Below, in pieces: positions 1 to 9,325 of a stretch of DNA of 64,000 nucleotides. The stretch's first letter is position 1, and the number at the start of each line of letters is the position of its first letter. Origin of the DNA: Methylobacterium currus (GTDB lineage: Bacteria; Pseudomonadota; Alphaproteobacteria; Rhizobiales; Beijerinckiaceae). Both the position numbers and the translations under genes were made by a program. The DNA is taken from positions 4,891,001 to 4,955,000 of the forward strand of contig NZ_CP028843.1 of NCBI RefSeq assembly GCF_003058325.1, written 5' to 3'. Below the pieces are notes generated by a model. That model was not told the DNA's origin. It made no database searches and worked only from the letters and a program-made list of their open reading frames with translations.

Positions 1-1
1 C

Positions 2-1006
2 ACGGTGGCGGCCCTCGGGATCTTCGAGTGGCACGTGCTCGACGACCAGTCGCTCTGGGAGAACGAGCGCATGTGGGAGATCTTCGGCCGCAGGCCGCAG
101 GATGGCACCATCAGCATGCGCGAGTTCTTCCGCACGGTGGTCCACCCGGAGGACAAGGTATCCTTCCGCCGCGCCGTCGCCCAGGCGCTCCACGGCGACG
201 GCGTGCTCCACGCGACGACGCGCATCCGCCGGCCGGAGGGGGACGGCGGCGAGACTTGGCGCACGATCGAGATGGCGGGCCGATTCGAGCGCGACGGGCC
301 GGCCGGCCTGCCGCGGCGCCTGATCGGCGTCGTCGCCGACATCACCGACCGGCGGCTGGCCGAGGAGCGGCAGTCGCTGCTGATCCGCGAGCTGCACCAC
401 CGGGTCAAGAACACCCTGGCGACGGTGCAGGCCATCGTCGGCTCCACCGCCCGCACGGCGTCGAGCATCGACAGCTTCTACGAGGCCTTCGTCGGCCGCA
501 TCATGTCGCTCGCCCACACCCACTCGGTGCTGACCGAGGACGTGTGGCAGACCGCTTCCCTCCACAGCCTCCTGGAGAACGAGCTGCGCCCCTATGCCGA
601 CGGCGAGATGCGGCCCGGCACCGGCGGGCGGGTGGAACTCGACGGGCCGGCCGTCGACCTGCCCTCCGAGATCGCCGTGCCGATCGGCATGGCGATCCAC
701 GAACTGACCACCAATGCCGCCAAGTACGGCGCGCTCTCGAATCGCGCCGGCCGGGTGCGGATCCGCTGGAGCGTCGAGCCCGGCGCGGACCGGCCGCGCC
801 TGCGTTTCCACTGGCAGGAATCCGGGGGTCCGGCGGTGGCGCCGCCGACCCGCCAGGGCTTCGGCTCGCGCCTGCTGCAGCGGGTGCTGACGACCCAGGT
901 CCAGGCCGAGGTCGCCACCGACTACGCGCCCGGCGGCCTCGCCCTGACTATGCTGGCGCCGCTGCCGGCGCGCAACGCCGCGCTCAACCCCCTGGCGGCC
1001 CTGTAG
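2..1006 (+). CDS. HWE-family sensor histidine kinase, 3' part
   Basis: The frame is open to the left edge, so the true start and probably further sensor domains lie outside the window. The visible part begins in a PAS fold (about residues 1-115, ending in the usual VVADITDRR linker). A dimerisation/phosphoacceptor region follows with the HWE signature HHRVKNTLATVQ near residue 130. The ATPase lobe has HELTTNAAKYGALS near residue 235 and GFGSRLLQRVL near residue 288. HWE kinases are common in Rhizobiales and often answer light or general stress through PhyR-type or single-domain regulators. No partner regulator is next to it here, so its signal is unknown. Confidence 0.9.
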   Translation, partial: TVAALGIFEWHVLDDQSLWENERMWEIFGRRPQDGTISMREFFRTVVHPEDKVSFRRAVAQALHGDGVLHATTRIRRPEGDGGETWRTIEMAGRFERDGPAGLPRRLIGVVADITDRRLAEERQSLLIRELHHRVKNTLATVQAIVGSTARTASSIDSFYEAFVGRIMSLAHTHSVLTEDVWQTASLHSLLENELRPYADGEMRPGTGGRVELDGPAVDLPSEIAVPIGMAIHELTTNAAKYGALSNRAGRVRIRWSVEPGADRPRLRFHWQESGGPAVAPPTRQGFGSRLLQRVLTTQVQAEVATDYAPGGLALTMLAPLPARNAALNPLAAL

Positions 1007-1023
1007 AGGACCCGTCCGGCCGG

Positions 1024-1956
1024 TCAGGCGCCGCGGGCGGCCCCCTCGCCGCCGGCGCCGCGAAACGCCTTCAGCTCCTCGATCGATGCGAAATGGAAGC
1101 GCCCGGCCGGGGTCTCGGCGTCGATCGTGCCGTCGGCATACATCGTGTAGGTGTTGCCGCCGGAATCGTAGGTGCCGATCACCGTCTTGCCGGGCGGCTC
1201 CTCGAGGGGAAGCTCCTCGTGAGGAGGTTCCTCCGGACGAGGTGCCTCGGCGACGGGCTCGGGCATCGGGGGCGCCGGCTCAGGGGCCGGAGGGGCAGGA
1301 GGAGGTGGCGGCGCCGCCGCGTCGTGCATCCCGCCGGCGTCGGACCGGGGGTCCTCCGCGGGCAGTGGCAGCGGCTCGTGATGCGCGGGCTCGTGCAGCA
1401 GAGGCTCCTGCGAGAGGGGCTCCTGCGAGATCGGCTCTTGCGGCATCGGCTCATGCCGGCTGGCTTCTGGCCCCTTCGCCGGCAGGTCCCGGTCCTCCGC
1501 GCGGGTCAGGCGCAGCTCGCTCGCGGCCAGCCCGGCCGCCGCGACGGTCGTGCCGGCCGCCAGTGCCGCGCCGCCGTCGAAGCCTGTCGGCCCGGCCGGG
1601 CGGGGCTCGGGTGCGGGCGGGAATGCGATCGGCGGCAGGATGGGCGGCATGACCGGCTCGCTGCGGCTCGCCCGGACCGGTGCCGCGCCGACCTCGGCCG
1701 GAGCGGGATCGACGAAGGTTTGCTCGGCGACGCCGCGCGCCGCCGGGGCGCGCTCGGTGAGGGCGCGCTCGATGCGCGCGAGCCGCGCGACCGCGGCGGT
1801 GATCCCGAGCAGCATCGCGCCGCCGCTCGCCCCGACGGTGCCGGCGATCACCATGGTCCAGCCGACCTCGAGCCGCACGAAGGGGATGCCCTGCACCATC
1901 GCGGCGACGCCGCCGATCAGCATCAGGAGGGCAAGCACGGTCAACGCGACGATCAT
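1024..1956 (-). CDS. Proline/glutamate-rich two-helix membrane protein of unknown function
   Basis: A 310-residue protein. The start was placed at the ATG giving MIVALTVLALLMLIGG; the frame runs 38 codons further upstream, but that stretch has no homolog-like character. Two hydrophobic segments (about residues 1-22 and 30-55) are followed by a short charged helix, then a long low-complexity Pro/Glu/Ala region containing a run of QEP-type units (PQEPISQEPLSQEPLLHEP). The C-terminal 45 residues look folded again (TVIGTYDSGGNTYTMYADG then FHFASIEELKAF). The layout suggests a membrane anchor, a flexible periplasmic or cytoplasmic spacer and a small end domain. I do not recognise the family. It converges with the kinase gene to its left. 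Confidence 0.7.
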   Translation of the reverse strand: MIVALTVLALLMLIGGVAAMVQGIPFVRLEVGWTMVIAGTVGASGGAMLLGITAAVARLARIERALTERAPAARGVAEQTFVDPAPAEVGAAPVRASRSEPVMPPILPPIAFPPAPEPRPAGPTGFDGGAALAAGTTVAAAGLAASELRLTRAEDRDLPAKGPEASRHEPMPQEPISQEPLSQEPLLHEPAHHEPLPLPAEDPRSDAGGMHDAAAPPPPPAPPAPEPAPPMPEPVAEAPRPEEPPHEELPLEEPPGKTVIGTYDSGGNTYTMYADGTIDAETPAGRFHFASIEELKAFRGAGGEGAARGA

Positions 1957-2260
1957 CGGACTCTCGGGCTGGCGACAGGAAGCGGGCTGATGGGGCAGCC
2001 GAACGGGCGGTCCGGGGCCACCGCCCCGCCCGCTACGGCCCAGATTTAGGGGCAGCGCCCGCTTTTGCAAAATCGCCGCGCTTGAAGATGTGCCAAAGCC
2101 CGGGATGCCGGCGCCGCGGTGGGCTGACGGCGTTGCCGCCGGCGGGCGGCCGACTTAGGTAGACGCGGGTGCCGCGGCGGCGCCCCTCGGGTCTCGCCGC
2201 GGCAAGCCCGAATGCTTCGAGCCCAAGCGCTTCGAGCCCAAGCGATCCGGAGACACGCCG

Positions 2261-2860
2261 ATGGCCTTCACGCTGCCCGAACTCCCCTACGCCTACGACG
2301 CGCTGCAGCCCTACATGTCGAAGGAGACCCTGGAGTTCCACCACGACAAGCATCACAAGGCGTATGTCGACACCGGCAACAAGCTCCTCGAGGGCTCGGA
2401 GCTCGCCGGCAAGAGCGTCGAGGAGGTGGTGAAGGCCTCCTACGGCCAGAACCAGCCCCTCTTCAACAACGCCGGCCAGCACTACAACCACATCCACTTC
2501 TGGCAGTGGATGAAGCCGAACGGCGGCGGCGCGATCCCGGGCGCGCTGGAGAAGAAGATCGCCGAGGACCTCGGCGGCACCGACAAGTTCAAGGCCGACT
2601 TCATCCAGGCCGGCGTGTCGCAGTTCGGCTCCGGCTGGGCCTGGCTCGCCGTGAAGAACGGCAAGCTCGAGATCATGAAGACCCCGAACGGCGAGAACCC
2701 CCTGGTGCACGGCGCCAAGCCGATCCTCGGCGTCGACGTGTGGGAGCACTCCTACTACATCGATTACCGCAACCGCCGTCCCGACTACCTCAAGGCGTTC
2801 ATCGAGAACCTGGTGAACTGGGAGCACGTCGAGAAGATGTACGGCGAGGCGATCGCCTGA
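2261..2860 (+). CDS. sodB: Superoxide dismutase, Fe/Mn type
   Basis: A 199-residue enzyme that dismutates superoxide to peroxide and oxygen. It has no signal peptide, so it acts in the cytoplasm. The N-terminal helical hairpin carries the first metal histidine (FHHDKHHKAY) and a later HYNHIHFWQWMKPNGGG segment. The C-terminal domain has the family signature DVWEHSYYIDYRNRRPDYL, supplying the Asp and His metal ligands. The length is normal for the family. Metal preference cannot be read safely from sequence alone, so the symbol follows usual alphaproteobacterial practice. It is monocistronic, with a rho-independent terminator right after the stop. Confidence 0.96.
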   Translation: MAFTLPELPYAYDALQPYMSKETLEFHHDKHHKAYVDTGNKLLEGSELAGKSVEEVVKASYGQNQPLFNNAGQHYNHIHFWQWMKPNGGGAIPGALEKKIAEDLGGTDKFKADFIQAGVSQFGSGWAWLAVKNGKLEIMKTPNGENPLVHGAKPILGVDVWEHSYYIDYRNRRPDYLKAFIENLVNWEHVEKMYGEAIA

Positions 2861-2886
2861 TCGGCGACGCGGCATCGTCCAGCAAG

Positions 2887-2918
2887 AGCCCCCTCCCCGC
2901 CCGGGCGAGGGGGCTTTT
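2887..2918 (+). terminator. Rho-independent terminator after the superoxide dismutase gene
   Basis: AGCCCCCTC pairs with GAGGGGGCT around a GC-rich loop and is followed by TTTT. It lies between two converging genes (sod and hpnK) and may serve both, though the T tract is on the sod side. Confidence 0.85.
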
Positions 2919-3761
2919 CTATGCGGCGGGCCCGGGCACCAGCCGCAATCCCTCCCGCTCCAGGAACTCCCCGAACCGCGCCGAGCCGAGATAGGCCAGC
3001 TCCAGCGGCCGGCTCGCCACCACCGGGTCGAGGGCGCGCAAGCCGTCGTCGATCTCCCCCGGATGGCACATCACCACCGGAGCCGGGCCGAGCGCCCGGA
3101 AGCTCCGCTCGAAGGCGTCCGCGAACCCTGCCCCCTCCGCGAAATCGGAGAAGCCGGAGAAGCCGCGATTGGTGGAGAACCCCGCCCGCCGGGCCGCGGG
3201 CCCGAAGCCGAGGCCGAGCCCCGCGACCACCATTGCCTTGCCGGCGTGCGGCCGCGCCCGGATGGCGCCCGGGCGGTCGCCCGGATCGCGCAGCCAGCCG
3301 CGCCACTCCCGCTCTGCCAGCGCCGCGAGCAGCGCTCCCCGCACCCCGGGCAGGACATGGACGTGCTGGTGCCCGTCGACGAAGTCCGGCAGGCGGCCCA
3401 TCGCGGCCACGAAGGCGTCGAGCTGGCGCTCGATCTCGGGGCGGATCTCGGCAGGCCTCAGCCGACCCGACAGGGCGAGCCGCAGCAGGCGCCCGAGGGG
3501 TGGCAGGCGCCCGTCCGGGGCGAGGCGCGGCAGGGGCCCGAGGGGCGCGCCGGCGGTCAGGGTGAGGTGGAGGCCGAGGCCGACCGTGCCGGGCAGCTCC
3601 CTCAGGGCCGGTGCCGCGTCCCGGAAGGCCGGGATGTTGGTCATCGACCCGGTGGCTGATATGCGCTTCCTCCGCGCCAGCGCGAGGATGCCCCGGCTGA
3701 CGCCCGGGCTCAGGCCGTAATCGTCGGCGCAGAGCACGACCGGGCGCCGTTCAGGAAGCAT
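2919..3761 (-). CDS. hpnK: ChbG/HpnK-family carbohydrate deacetylase (hopanoid-associated)
   Basis: A 280-residue YdjC/ChbG-fold deacetylase. The N-terminal VVLCADDYGLSPGVSRGI supplies the metal-binding Asp pair, LGLHLTLT the next histidine, and VDGHQHVHVLPG and VVMCHPGE the remaining metal/catalytic residues. In this family, members beside a GT2 glycosyltransferase and hopanoid genes are called HpnK and are thought to deacetylate a sugar or glycolipid intermediate. Here the gene is divergent from a GT2 gene 102 bp away, which supports the HpnK assignment, although no squalene-hopene genes are visible in the window. No signal peptide is seen, so it is probably cytoplasmic. Confidence 0.82.
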   Translation of the reverse strand: MLPERRPVVLCADDYGLSPGVSRGILALARRKRISATGSMTNIPAFRDAAPALRELPGTVGLGLHLTLTAGAPLGPLPRLAPDGRLPPLGRLLRLALSGRLRPAEIRPEIERQLDAFVAAMGRLPDFVDGHQHVHVLPGVRGALLAALAEREWRGWLRDPGDRPGAIRARPHAGKAMVVAGLGLGFGPAARRAGFSTNRGFSGFSDFAEGAGFADAFERSFRALGPAPVVMCHPGEIDDGLRALDPVVASRPLELAYLGSARFGEFLEREGLRLVPGPAA

Positions 3762-3863
3762 GGCTTAGATCTCGCGCTCGAACCACCGGTGCCTGCACCG
3801 GCCTGATGACCGAAAGCCGCCGGCCCGCGCCGGGGGCGCGACACCGAAACGAGGGACAGCGCC

Positions 3864-4889
3864 GTGGAGCTGTTCAGACAAGCCGAGCCGGTCGACCTCA
3901 GCGTCGTCATACCGGTCTTCAACGAGAGCGCCAACGTCGCCCCGCTGCTGGCCCGCCTGCTGCCGGTGCTGGAGCGGCTGACGCAGTCTTACGAGGTGGT
4001 GTTCGTCGACGACGGCAGCCGCGACGACACCGCCGCGGTGGTGGCCGCCCATCACCAGGCCGAGCCGCGCATTGGCGCGGTCTCGTTCAGCCGCAACTTC
4101 GGCAAGGAGATCGCCATCGCGGCCGGCCTCGACCACGCCGAGGGCCGCGCCGTGGTGATCATGGATGCCGACCTCCAGCACCCGCCCGAGCTGATCGCGA
4201 CCTTCTGGGAGCGCTGGCAGGAGGGCAACGTGATGGTCTACGCCCAGCGTACCGACCGCGACGACGAGAGCGCGATGCGGCGCGGCTTCGCGCGGCTGTT
4301 CTACCGGCTCTTCGCCCGCTTCGGCGAGATGCCGCTGCCCGAGGGCGCCGGCGATTTCCGCCTGATCGACCGCAAGGGCGTCGAGGTGCTGCGCTCTCTC
4401 CCCGAGCGCGCCCGGTTCTCGAAGGGGCTGTATTCCTGGATCGGCTTCCGCTCGGTCGGCGTGCCCTACCAGGTCGAGGAGCGCCAGCACGGCAGCTCGA
4501 AATGGAGTTTCCGCAAGCTCTTCCGCTTCGCCTTCGACGGCATCACCTCGTTCTCCACCGTGCCGTTGCGGGTCTGGACCTATCTCGGCGGCGCGATCGC
4601 GGGCATCGCGTTCCTGACCGCGCTCTACTTCGTCGCCGATACGCTGCTGCGCGGCCCCGACGTGCCGGGCTACGCCTCGCTGATCGTCTCGGTGATGTTC
4701 TTCTCCGGCGTGCAGCTGATGTCGCTCGGCATCATCGGCGAGTATATCGGCCGCATCTTCGCCGAGGTGAAACGGCGCCCGCTCTACGTCGTCGCCGAGC
4801 GGATCGGCCCGGCGGCTGCGGGCCACGACCGGCTGGTGCGGGACGACCGCCGGGCGGACCGGGGCGCGCGCTATTCCGGCGCCGCGTGA
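3864..4889 (+). CDS. GT2 glycosyltransferase of the polyprenyl-phosphate sugar transferase type (GtrB/ArnC-like)
   Basis: A 341-residue protein starting at GTG behind a GAGGGA ribosome site. The catalytic GT-A domain occupies about residues 10-235: SVVIPVFNESANVAPLL, VVFVDDGSRDDT, then the metal-binding VVIMDADLQHPPE. Two C-terminal transmembrane helices (about residues 235-260 and 268-295) follow, as in dolichyl- or undecaprenyl-phosphate glucosyl/mannosyl transferases. It probably loads a sugar onto a lipid carrier at the inner face of the cytoplasmic membrane. The divergent hpnK gene suggests a shared glycolipid or hopanoid-modification pathway; the donor and acceptor cannot be told from sequence. 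Confidence 0.88.
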   Translation: MELFRQAEPVDLSVVIPVFNESANVAPLLARLLPVLERLTQSYEVVFVDDGSRDDTAAVVAAHHQAEPRIGAVSFSRNFGKEIAIAAGLDHAEGRAVVIMDADLQHPPELIATFWERWQEGNVMVYAQRTDRDDESAMRRGFARLFYRLFARFGEMPLPEGAGDFRLIDRKGVEVLRSLPERARFSKGLYSWIGFRSVGVPYQVEERQHGSSKWSFRKLFRFAFDGITSFSTVPLRVWTYLGGAIAGIAFLTALYFVADTLLRGPDVPGYASLIVSVMFFSGVQLMSLGIIGEYIGRIFAEVKRRPLYVVAERIGPAAAGHDRLVRDDRRADRGARYSGAA

Positions 4890-4938
4890 GGCTTCTGCGT
4901 CCCGCCTCCGGCACTCACCCTGTGCTAATGACCGCCGC

Positions 4939-6462
4939 ATGATTCGCAGCATCCTCTCGGTCGGCGGCTGGACGCTGGTCTCCCGGGCTACCGGCTTCCT
5001 GCGCGACGTGGTCATGGCCGCCGTGATGGGCGCCGGCCCGGTCGCCGACGCCTTCGTGGTAGCCTTCCGGCTGCCGAACCACTTTCGCGCCATCTTCGGC
5101 GAGGGCGCCTTCAACGTCGCCTTCGTGCCGACCTATGCGGCCCTCGATGCGGAGGACGGGGCGGCCCGCGCCTTCGCCGACCGGGTCTTCACCCTGATGC
5201 TGCTGGTCCAGGCGGTGCTGCTGGCGCTCGCCCTGCCGCTGATGCCGGCGATCGTGCGGGCGCTCGCCCCCGGCTTCGCCGACGAGCCGGAGAAATTCGC
5301 GCTCGCCGTGACGCTCACCCGCATCACCTTCCCGTATCTCCTGTTCATCACCCTGGTGACGCTGCTTTCCGGGATCCTCAACGCCCGCAAGCGCTTCGCG
5401 GCGGCGGCGGCCGCGCCGGTGCTGCTCAACGTCTCGCTGCTGGCCGCCCTCGCCCTCGCCTTCCTGTTCCCGAATGCCGGTTACGCCGCCGCCTGGGGCG
5501 TCGCGGTGTCGGGCGTGCTGCAATTCCTCCTCGTCTGGGCCGATGCCCGGCGGGCCGGCCTCGCGCCGTCCCTCGTGCGCCCGACCTTGCGCGATTCCGG
5601 CATGCGACGGTTCTTCGCCATGCTGGGGCCGGCGGTGATCGGCTCGGCGGGGGTGCAGATCGCGATGTTCGCCGACACGATCATCGCCTCGTTCCTGCCG
5701 ACCGGCGCGGTCTCGGCGCTCTACTACGCCGACCGGCTCTACCAGCTGCCCTTCGGGGTCATCGGCATCGCGGCCGGCACGGTGCTCCTGCCGGAGATGA
5801 GCCGGCGCATCGCCGCGAACGACGCGGATGGCGCCCACGCGGCGCAGAACCGCGCCACCGGCTTCTCCCTCGCCCTCTCGGCGCCCTTCGCGGTCGCGTT
5901 CCTGCTGGTGCCGGACCTGATCATGACGGCGCTGTTCCAGCGCGGCGCCTTCGACGCCGAGGCGGCGTCCCGCTCCGGCGCGGTGCTGGCGGCCTACGGC
6001 CTGGCGCTTCCGGCGGCGGTGCTGATCCGCAGCGTCGTGGCGAGCTTCTACGCCCGCCAGGACAGCCGCACGCCGGTCGTCGCCTCGCTCACCGCGGTCG
6101 CGGTCAATGTCGGGCTCAAGGTCGTGCTCACCGGGCCGCTCGGGGTGATGGGCCTGGCGCTCGCCACCGCCGCGGGCGTCTGGGTCAACGTCCTGATCCT
6201 GTTCTGCCTCGCCTATGGCCGCGGCTGGACGGCCCCGAGCCGCACGCTCATCGCCACCGCCTGTGGGGTGCTGGCCGCCTGCGCGGTGCTGGCTGCCTGC
6301 ACGCTCGGCGGCCTGCCCCTGATCGAGCGGCTGATGCCGTCCCTGCCGCGCTTCCGCGATCTCGCGGTGCTCACGGCCCTGGGAATGGCCGGGCTCGTCG
6401 CCTATGCGGCGACGCTGCTCGTGGCCCTGCGGCTGTTCGGGGTGCGGCTGCGGCGGGTGTGA
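4939..6462 (+). CDS. murJ: Lipid II flippase MurJ
   Basis: A 507-residue MOP-superfamily transporter with about 14 transmembrane helices and almost no large loops. The N-terminus carries the family hallmark (LVSRATGFLRDVVMAAVMG) and the following GAGPVADAFVVAFRLPNHFR segment with the conserved arginine; GEGAFNVAFVPTY also matches. MurJ moves the lipid-linked peptidoglycan precursor to the periplasmic face. It lies 49 bp downstream of the glycosyltransferase on the same strand and could be co-transcribed. Length is typical. Confidence 0.95.
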   Translation: MIRSILSVGGWTLVSRATGFLRDVVMAAVMGAGPVADAFVVAFRLPNHFRAIFGEGAFNVAFVPTYAALDAEDGAARAFADRVFTLMLLVQAVLLALALPLMPAIVRALAPGFADEPEKFALAVTLTRITFPYLLFITLVTLLSGILNARKRFAAAAAAPVLLNVSLLAALALAFLFPNAGYAAAWGVAVSGVLQFLLVWADARRAGLAPSLVRPTLRDSGMRRFFAMLGPAVIGSAGVQIAMFADTIIASFLPTGAVSALYYADRLYQLPFGVIGIAAGTVLLPEMSRRIAANDADGAHAAQNRATGFSLALSAPFAVAFLLVPDLIMTALFQRGAFDAEAASRSGAVLAAYGLALPAAVLIRSVVASFYARQDSRTPVVASLTAVAVNVGLKVVLTGPLGVMGLALATAAGVWVNVLILFCLAYGRGWTAPSRTLIATACGVLAACAVLAACTLGGLPLIERLMPSLPRFRDLAVLTALGMAGLVAYAATLLVALRLFGVRLRRV

Positions 6463-6507
6463 CGGCCCCGTCGGTCGTCGCAGCCGGACGCACCTGACAG
6501 ATCGGGA

Positions 6508-8592
6508 TCAGGCGGCCCGGATCGTCGCCAGGAACTGCGCGACCTCCCCGGTCAGCTGCTCGGTGCGCCGCGCCATCGCGGAGGCCGAGGCCAGCACCTG
6601 GGCGGCGGCGGACCCGGTCTCCTCCGAGGTCTGGGCGACCGTGCCGATGGTGCTGGTGACCTCGCCGGTGCCGGAGGCGGCCTCGGCGACGTTGCGGACG
6701 ATTTCCTGGGTCGCCGCGCCCTGCTGCTGCACGGAGGCGGCGATCGCGCTCGCCACGCCGGAGATCTCCCCGATCCGCGCCGTGATCCCGTCGATCGCGC
6801 CGACCGCCCGTCCGGTCGAGGTCTGGATCGCCGAGATCTGGCTCGTGATCTCCTCGGTCGCCTTCGCCGTCTGCCCGGCCAGTTCCTTGACCTCGGCGGC
6901 GACCACCGCGAAGCCGCGTCCGGCGGGGCCGGCGCGGGCCGCCTCGATCGTGGCGTTGAGCGCCAGCAGGTTGGTCTGGCTGGCGATCGAGGAGATCAGC
7001 GCCACCACGTCGCCGACCCGGGCCGCCGCGCCGCTGAGATCCTGCACCAGCGACACCGTCTGGGCGGCTTCCGCCGCGGCGACCCGGACGAGGTCGGCCG
7101 ACCCGTCGACCTGCCGGCTGATCTCGGCGATGGACGATCCGAGTTCCTCGGCCGCCGCCGCGACGGTGTGCACGTTGGCGGCCGTCTGGCCGGCCGTCGC
7201 CGCGACCGCGTGGCTCTGGTCGACGGTCCGCGCGGCGGAGGCCGCCATGGCGTGGGCGGTCTCCTGCATCTCGGTGGCCGCCTGCGCCACGCCGCCGACG
7301 ACCGCGCTCACCGCCCCTTCGAGCCGATCGGCGATCCGGTGCAGGTCGGAGCGCCGCCGCGACTCCTCGCCGGCCCGCGTGGTGGACGCCTCCGCTTCGA
7401 GGGCCCGGTTGCGGATCAGGCTGTCTTTGAACACCGCGACGGCGCCCGCGATCGCGCCGATCTCGTCGCGGCGCCCGGCGCCCGGGATCGCGACGGCGAG
7501 ATCGCCCTGGGCGACGCGGCCGATCGCCTGGGCCATGCCGGTCAGGGGCCGGATCACCCGCACCATCGCCAGGACCAGCACGCCGATGCCGACCGCGACG
7601 GTCGCCGCGAAGCCGGCCAGCGCCTGGCGGAGCCCGCCTTCGGCCTCGGCGCGACGCTCGGCCAGGATGGCGGCCGCCCGGTCGAAGATGGCGTCGCGCA
7701 GGCGCAGGATCGGCGGCCACATCGGGACGGCCCGGTCGCGGTAGCCCACGCCGTCGAGCGGGAAGGCGCCCGTGTCGAAATGGGGGAGCAGCTCCTTTTC
7801 CAGGTCCGAGAAGACCCGGACGTAGCCGCTGCGCATCCCCTCCATGGCGACCGCCACCTCCGTGTCGGCGGTGGGGTCGGCGGCCGCCTTCCCGAGCCCG
7901 GCGAGGAGCTGGTCGACGCGGCCCTGGAAGGTCCAGAACTCGATCCGCTGCGCGGGCGTCACCGGCTTGCGAAGGACGACGAAGTTCTGGAGCAGGCCGG
8001 CCAGCCGTCCGCCGATGTCGCGCAGCTCGCCGGCCGCCGCGGCGATCTGCATCCAGCGATGGGCCCGGCCATCGATCGCGGCGAGATCGCGCGTCACGTC
8101 GGCCGCCGTCGTCACGGCGATGCCGCCGACCGACCCCATCGCCTTGGTGAAGGCGTCGATGGCATCGCCGCGCTGCTCCGGCGGCAGGGCGAACCGGGCC
8201 TGGGCCAACCGGCGGGCCGCCCCGAAGGCGGCCTCGATCTCCGCGGCCTTCGCCCGGAGCGAGGCCGCCTCCGGCAGCGTCGCGGCGCTGGCCTCGACCG
8301 CCTGGCGGAAGACGGCCACGGTCTCGTCCGAGCGGCGGCGCAGATCGGCGAGCCCGGCATGGCGCGTGGCCTCGTCGAGCGACGCCGTCGGCAGCATCAG
8401 GCCCGTCAGGCCGCGCTCGATGTTGACGGCCTGCGGGATCGCCGCGATCGCCCGCACGATGTCGACGCGGCGCAGGCCACCGTCGATCTCCGTGATCCGG
8501 GACCGGTGGAGGAACGCCAATGTGGCCGCCAGGGCGCAGGCGATCGCGCCGATCGCCACGATGGATGAGAAAAGAAGCCTCTTGATGGTCAC
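6508..8592 (-). CDS. Methyl-accepting chemotaxis protein
   Basis: A 694-residue receptor, starting at GTG. An N-terminal transmembrane helix (about residues 5-27) is followed by a ~295-residue helical periplasmic sensor region, a second membrane helix (about 325-350), a HAMP domain ([20 protein letters not shown]) and a long signalling coiled coil. The hairpin tip is the usual trigger for CheA/CheW binding, with [19 protein letters not shown] and [16 protein letters not shown]. It converges with murJ. No CheA, CheW or CheR/CheB genes are close, so it is an orphan receptor feeding a chemosensory system elsewhere. The ligand is unknown. Confidence 0.95.
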   Translation of the reverse strand: MTIKRLLFSSIVAIGAIACALAATLAFLHRSRITEIDGGLRRVDIVRAIAAIPQAVNIERGLTGLMLPTASLDEATRHAGLADLRRRSDETVAVFRQAVEASAATLPEAASLRAKAAEIEAAFGAARRLAQARFALPPEQRGDAIDAFTKAMGSVGGIAVTTAADVTRDLAAIDGRAHRWMQIAAAAGELRDIGGRLAGLLQNFVVLRKPVTPAQRIEFWTFQGRVDQLLAGLGKAAADPTADTEVAVAMEGMRSGYVRVFSDLEKELLPHFDTGAFPLDGVGYRDRAVPMWPPILRLRDAIFDRAAAILAERRAEAEGGLRQALAGFAATVAVGIGVLVLAMVRVIRPLTGMAQAIGRVAQGDLAVAIPGAGRRDEIGAIAGAVAVFKDSLIRNRALEAEASTTRAGEESRRRSDLHRIADRLEGAVSAVVGGVAQAATEMQETAHAMAASAARTVDQSHAVAATAGQTAANVHTVAAAAEELGSSIAEISRQVDGSADLVRVAAAEAAQTVSLVQDLSGAAARVGDVVALISSIASQTNLLALNATIEAARAGPAGRGFAVVAAEVKELAGQTAKATEEITSQISAIQTSTGRAVGAIDGITARIGEISGVASAIAASVQQQGAATQEIVRNVAEAASGTGEVTSTIGTVAQTSEETGSAAAQVLASASAMARRTEQLTGEVAQFLATIRAA

Positions 8593-8952
8593 GAATGGCG
8601 TATCCCGGGATCGGCGCGAGGGGAGATCTGCGTCTCTAACCGATGCTTACCGCAGGGGAGTTACCGATCGGTTCTGCGTCATTCTGGAGCGAGATCCCGC
8701 ATGTCCTTGCGGCATATATCGCTGGTGTGCTTGACTGGCGATCCCGCCGTGACCGGCGCGCCCGGTCCTCCGCCCCGCCGCTCGCCGAAAACCTGTCTGC
8801 CGGGCAACGGCCGCTTCAGCCGCGGTTCAACGCGGGCGCACGAGGATGCCCCCATGCCGGCGGTCATCACCGCCCCCGTCCCGCCCGCCAGGCCAGTCCT
8901 GACGGCCGAGGCGGCTTCGCCAGCCAAGATCGCCACCGAAGAGTCGCCCGCC
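8593..8952. promoter_or_regulatory. Divergent intergenic region, chemotaxis receptor / small exported protein
   Basis: 360 bp between two divergent genes. It must hold both promoters. The only clear element is a perfect 10-bp palindrome ACCGATCGGT at 8663-8672. The rightward frame stays open back to 8701, but that part looks like random high-GC sequence rather than protein. Confidence 0.35.
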
Positions 8953-9321
8953 ATGACCGTGCGCCCCCCGCGCCCGACCGCCCGCCTCGTCCTCGGCGCC
9001 CTCGCCCTCCTCGCGCTTGCCGGTCCGGCCGCCGCGGCCGATCTCGACGAGGATCCGCCGCCCCGCTTCGAGGGCCGGGGCGAGTGGCGCGCGCCTCCTC
9101 CTCCCCCGCCGCGCTTCGTCCATGGCCCCGAATCCTGCCGGGTCTTCGTCAAGCGCCGCATCGACCCGGACGGGGACGAGGTGGTGCGGCGGGTGCGGGT
9201 CTGCGACGAAGGTCCCGGCGACCGGGAGGGCGGCTACCGCGACGGCCCCCGGTGGGGCGGTCCGCCGCCCTGGCACCGCCACCGGCACTGGGACGACGAG
9301 CCCGGCCCCGGACGCTGGTAG
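8953..9321 (+). CDS. Small exported proline-rich protein, unknown function
   Basis: A 122-residue protein if started at the ATG that gives MTVRPPRPTARLVLGALALL, a clear Sec signal peptide ending at GPAAAADL. The mature part has two cysteines (SCRVFVKRRI and RVRVCDEG) that could form a disulphide, a polyproline stretch (WRAPPPPPPRF) and a His/Trp/Gly-rich tail (WHRHRHWDDE). Small periplasmic proteins of this style are frequent in Methylobacterium, with no assigned job. An upstream in-frame start at 8701 would add 84 residues of poor character and hide the signal peptide, so it was rejected. Confidence 0.7.
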   Translation: MTVRPPRPTARLVLGALALLALAGPAAAADLDEDPPPRFEGRGEWRAPPPPPPRFVHGPESCRVFVKRRIDPDGDEVVRRVRVCDEGPGDREGGYRDGPRWGGPPPWHRHRHWDDEPGPGRW

Positions 9322-9325
9322 GATG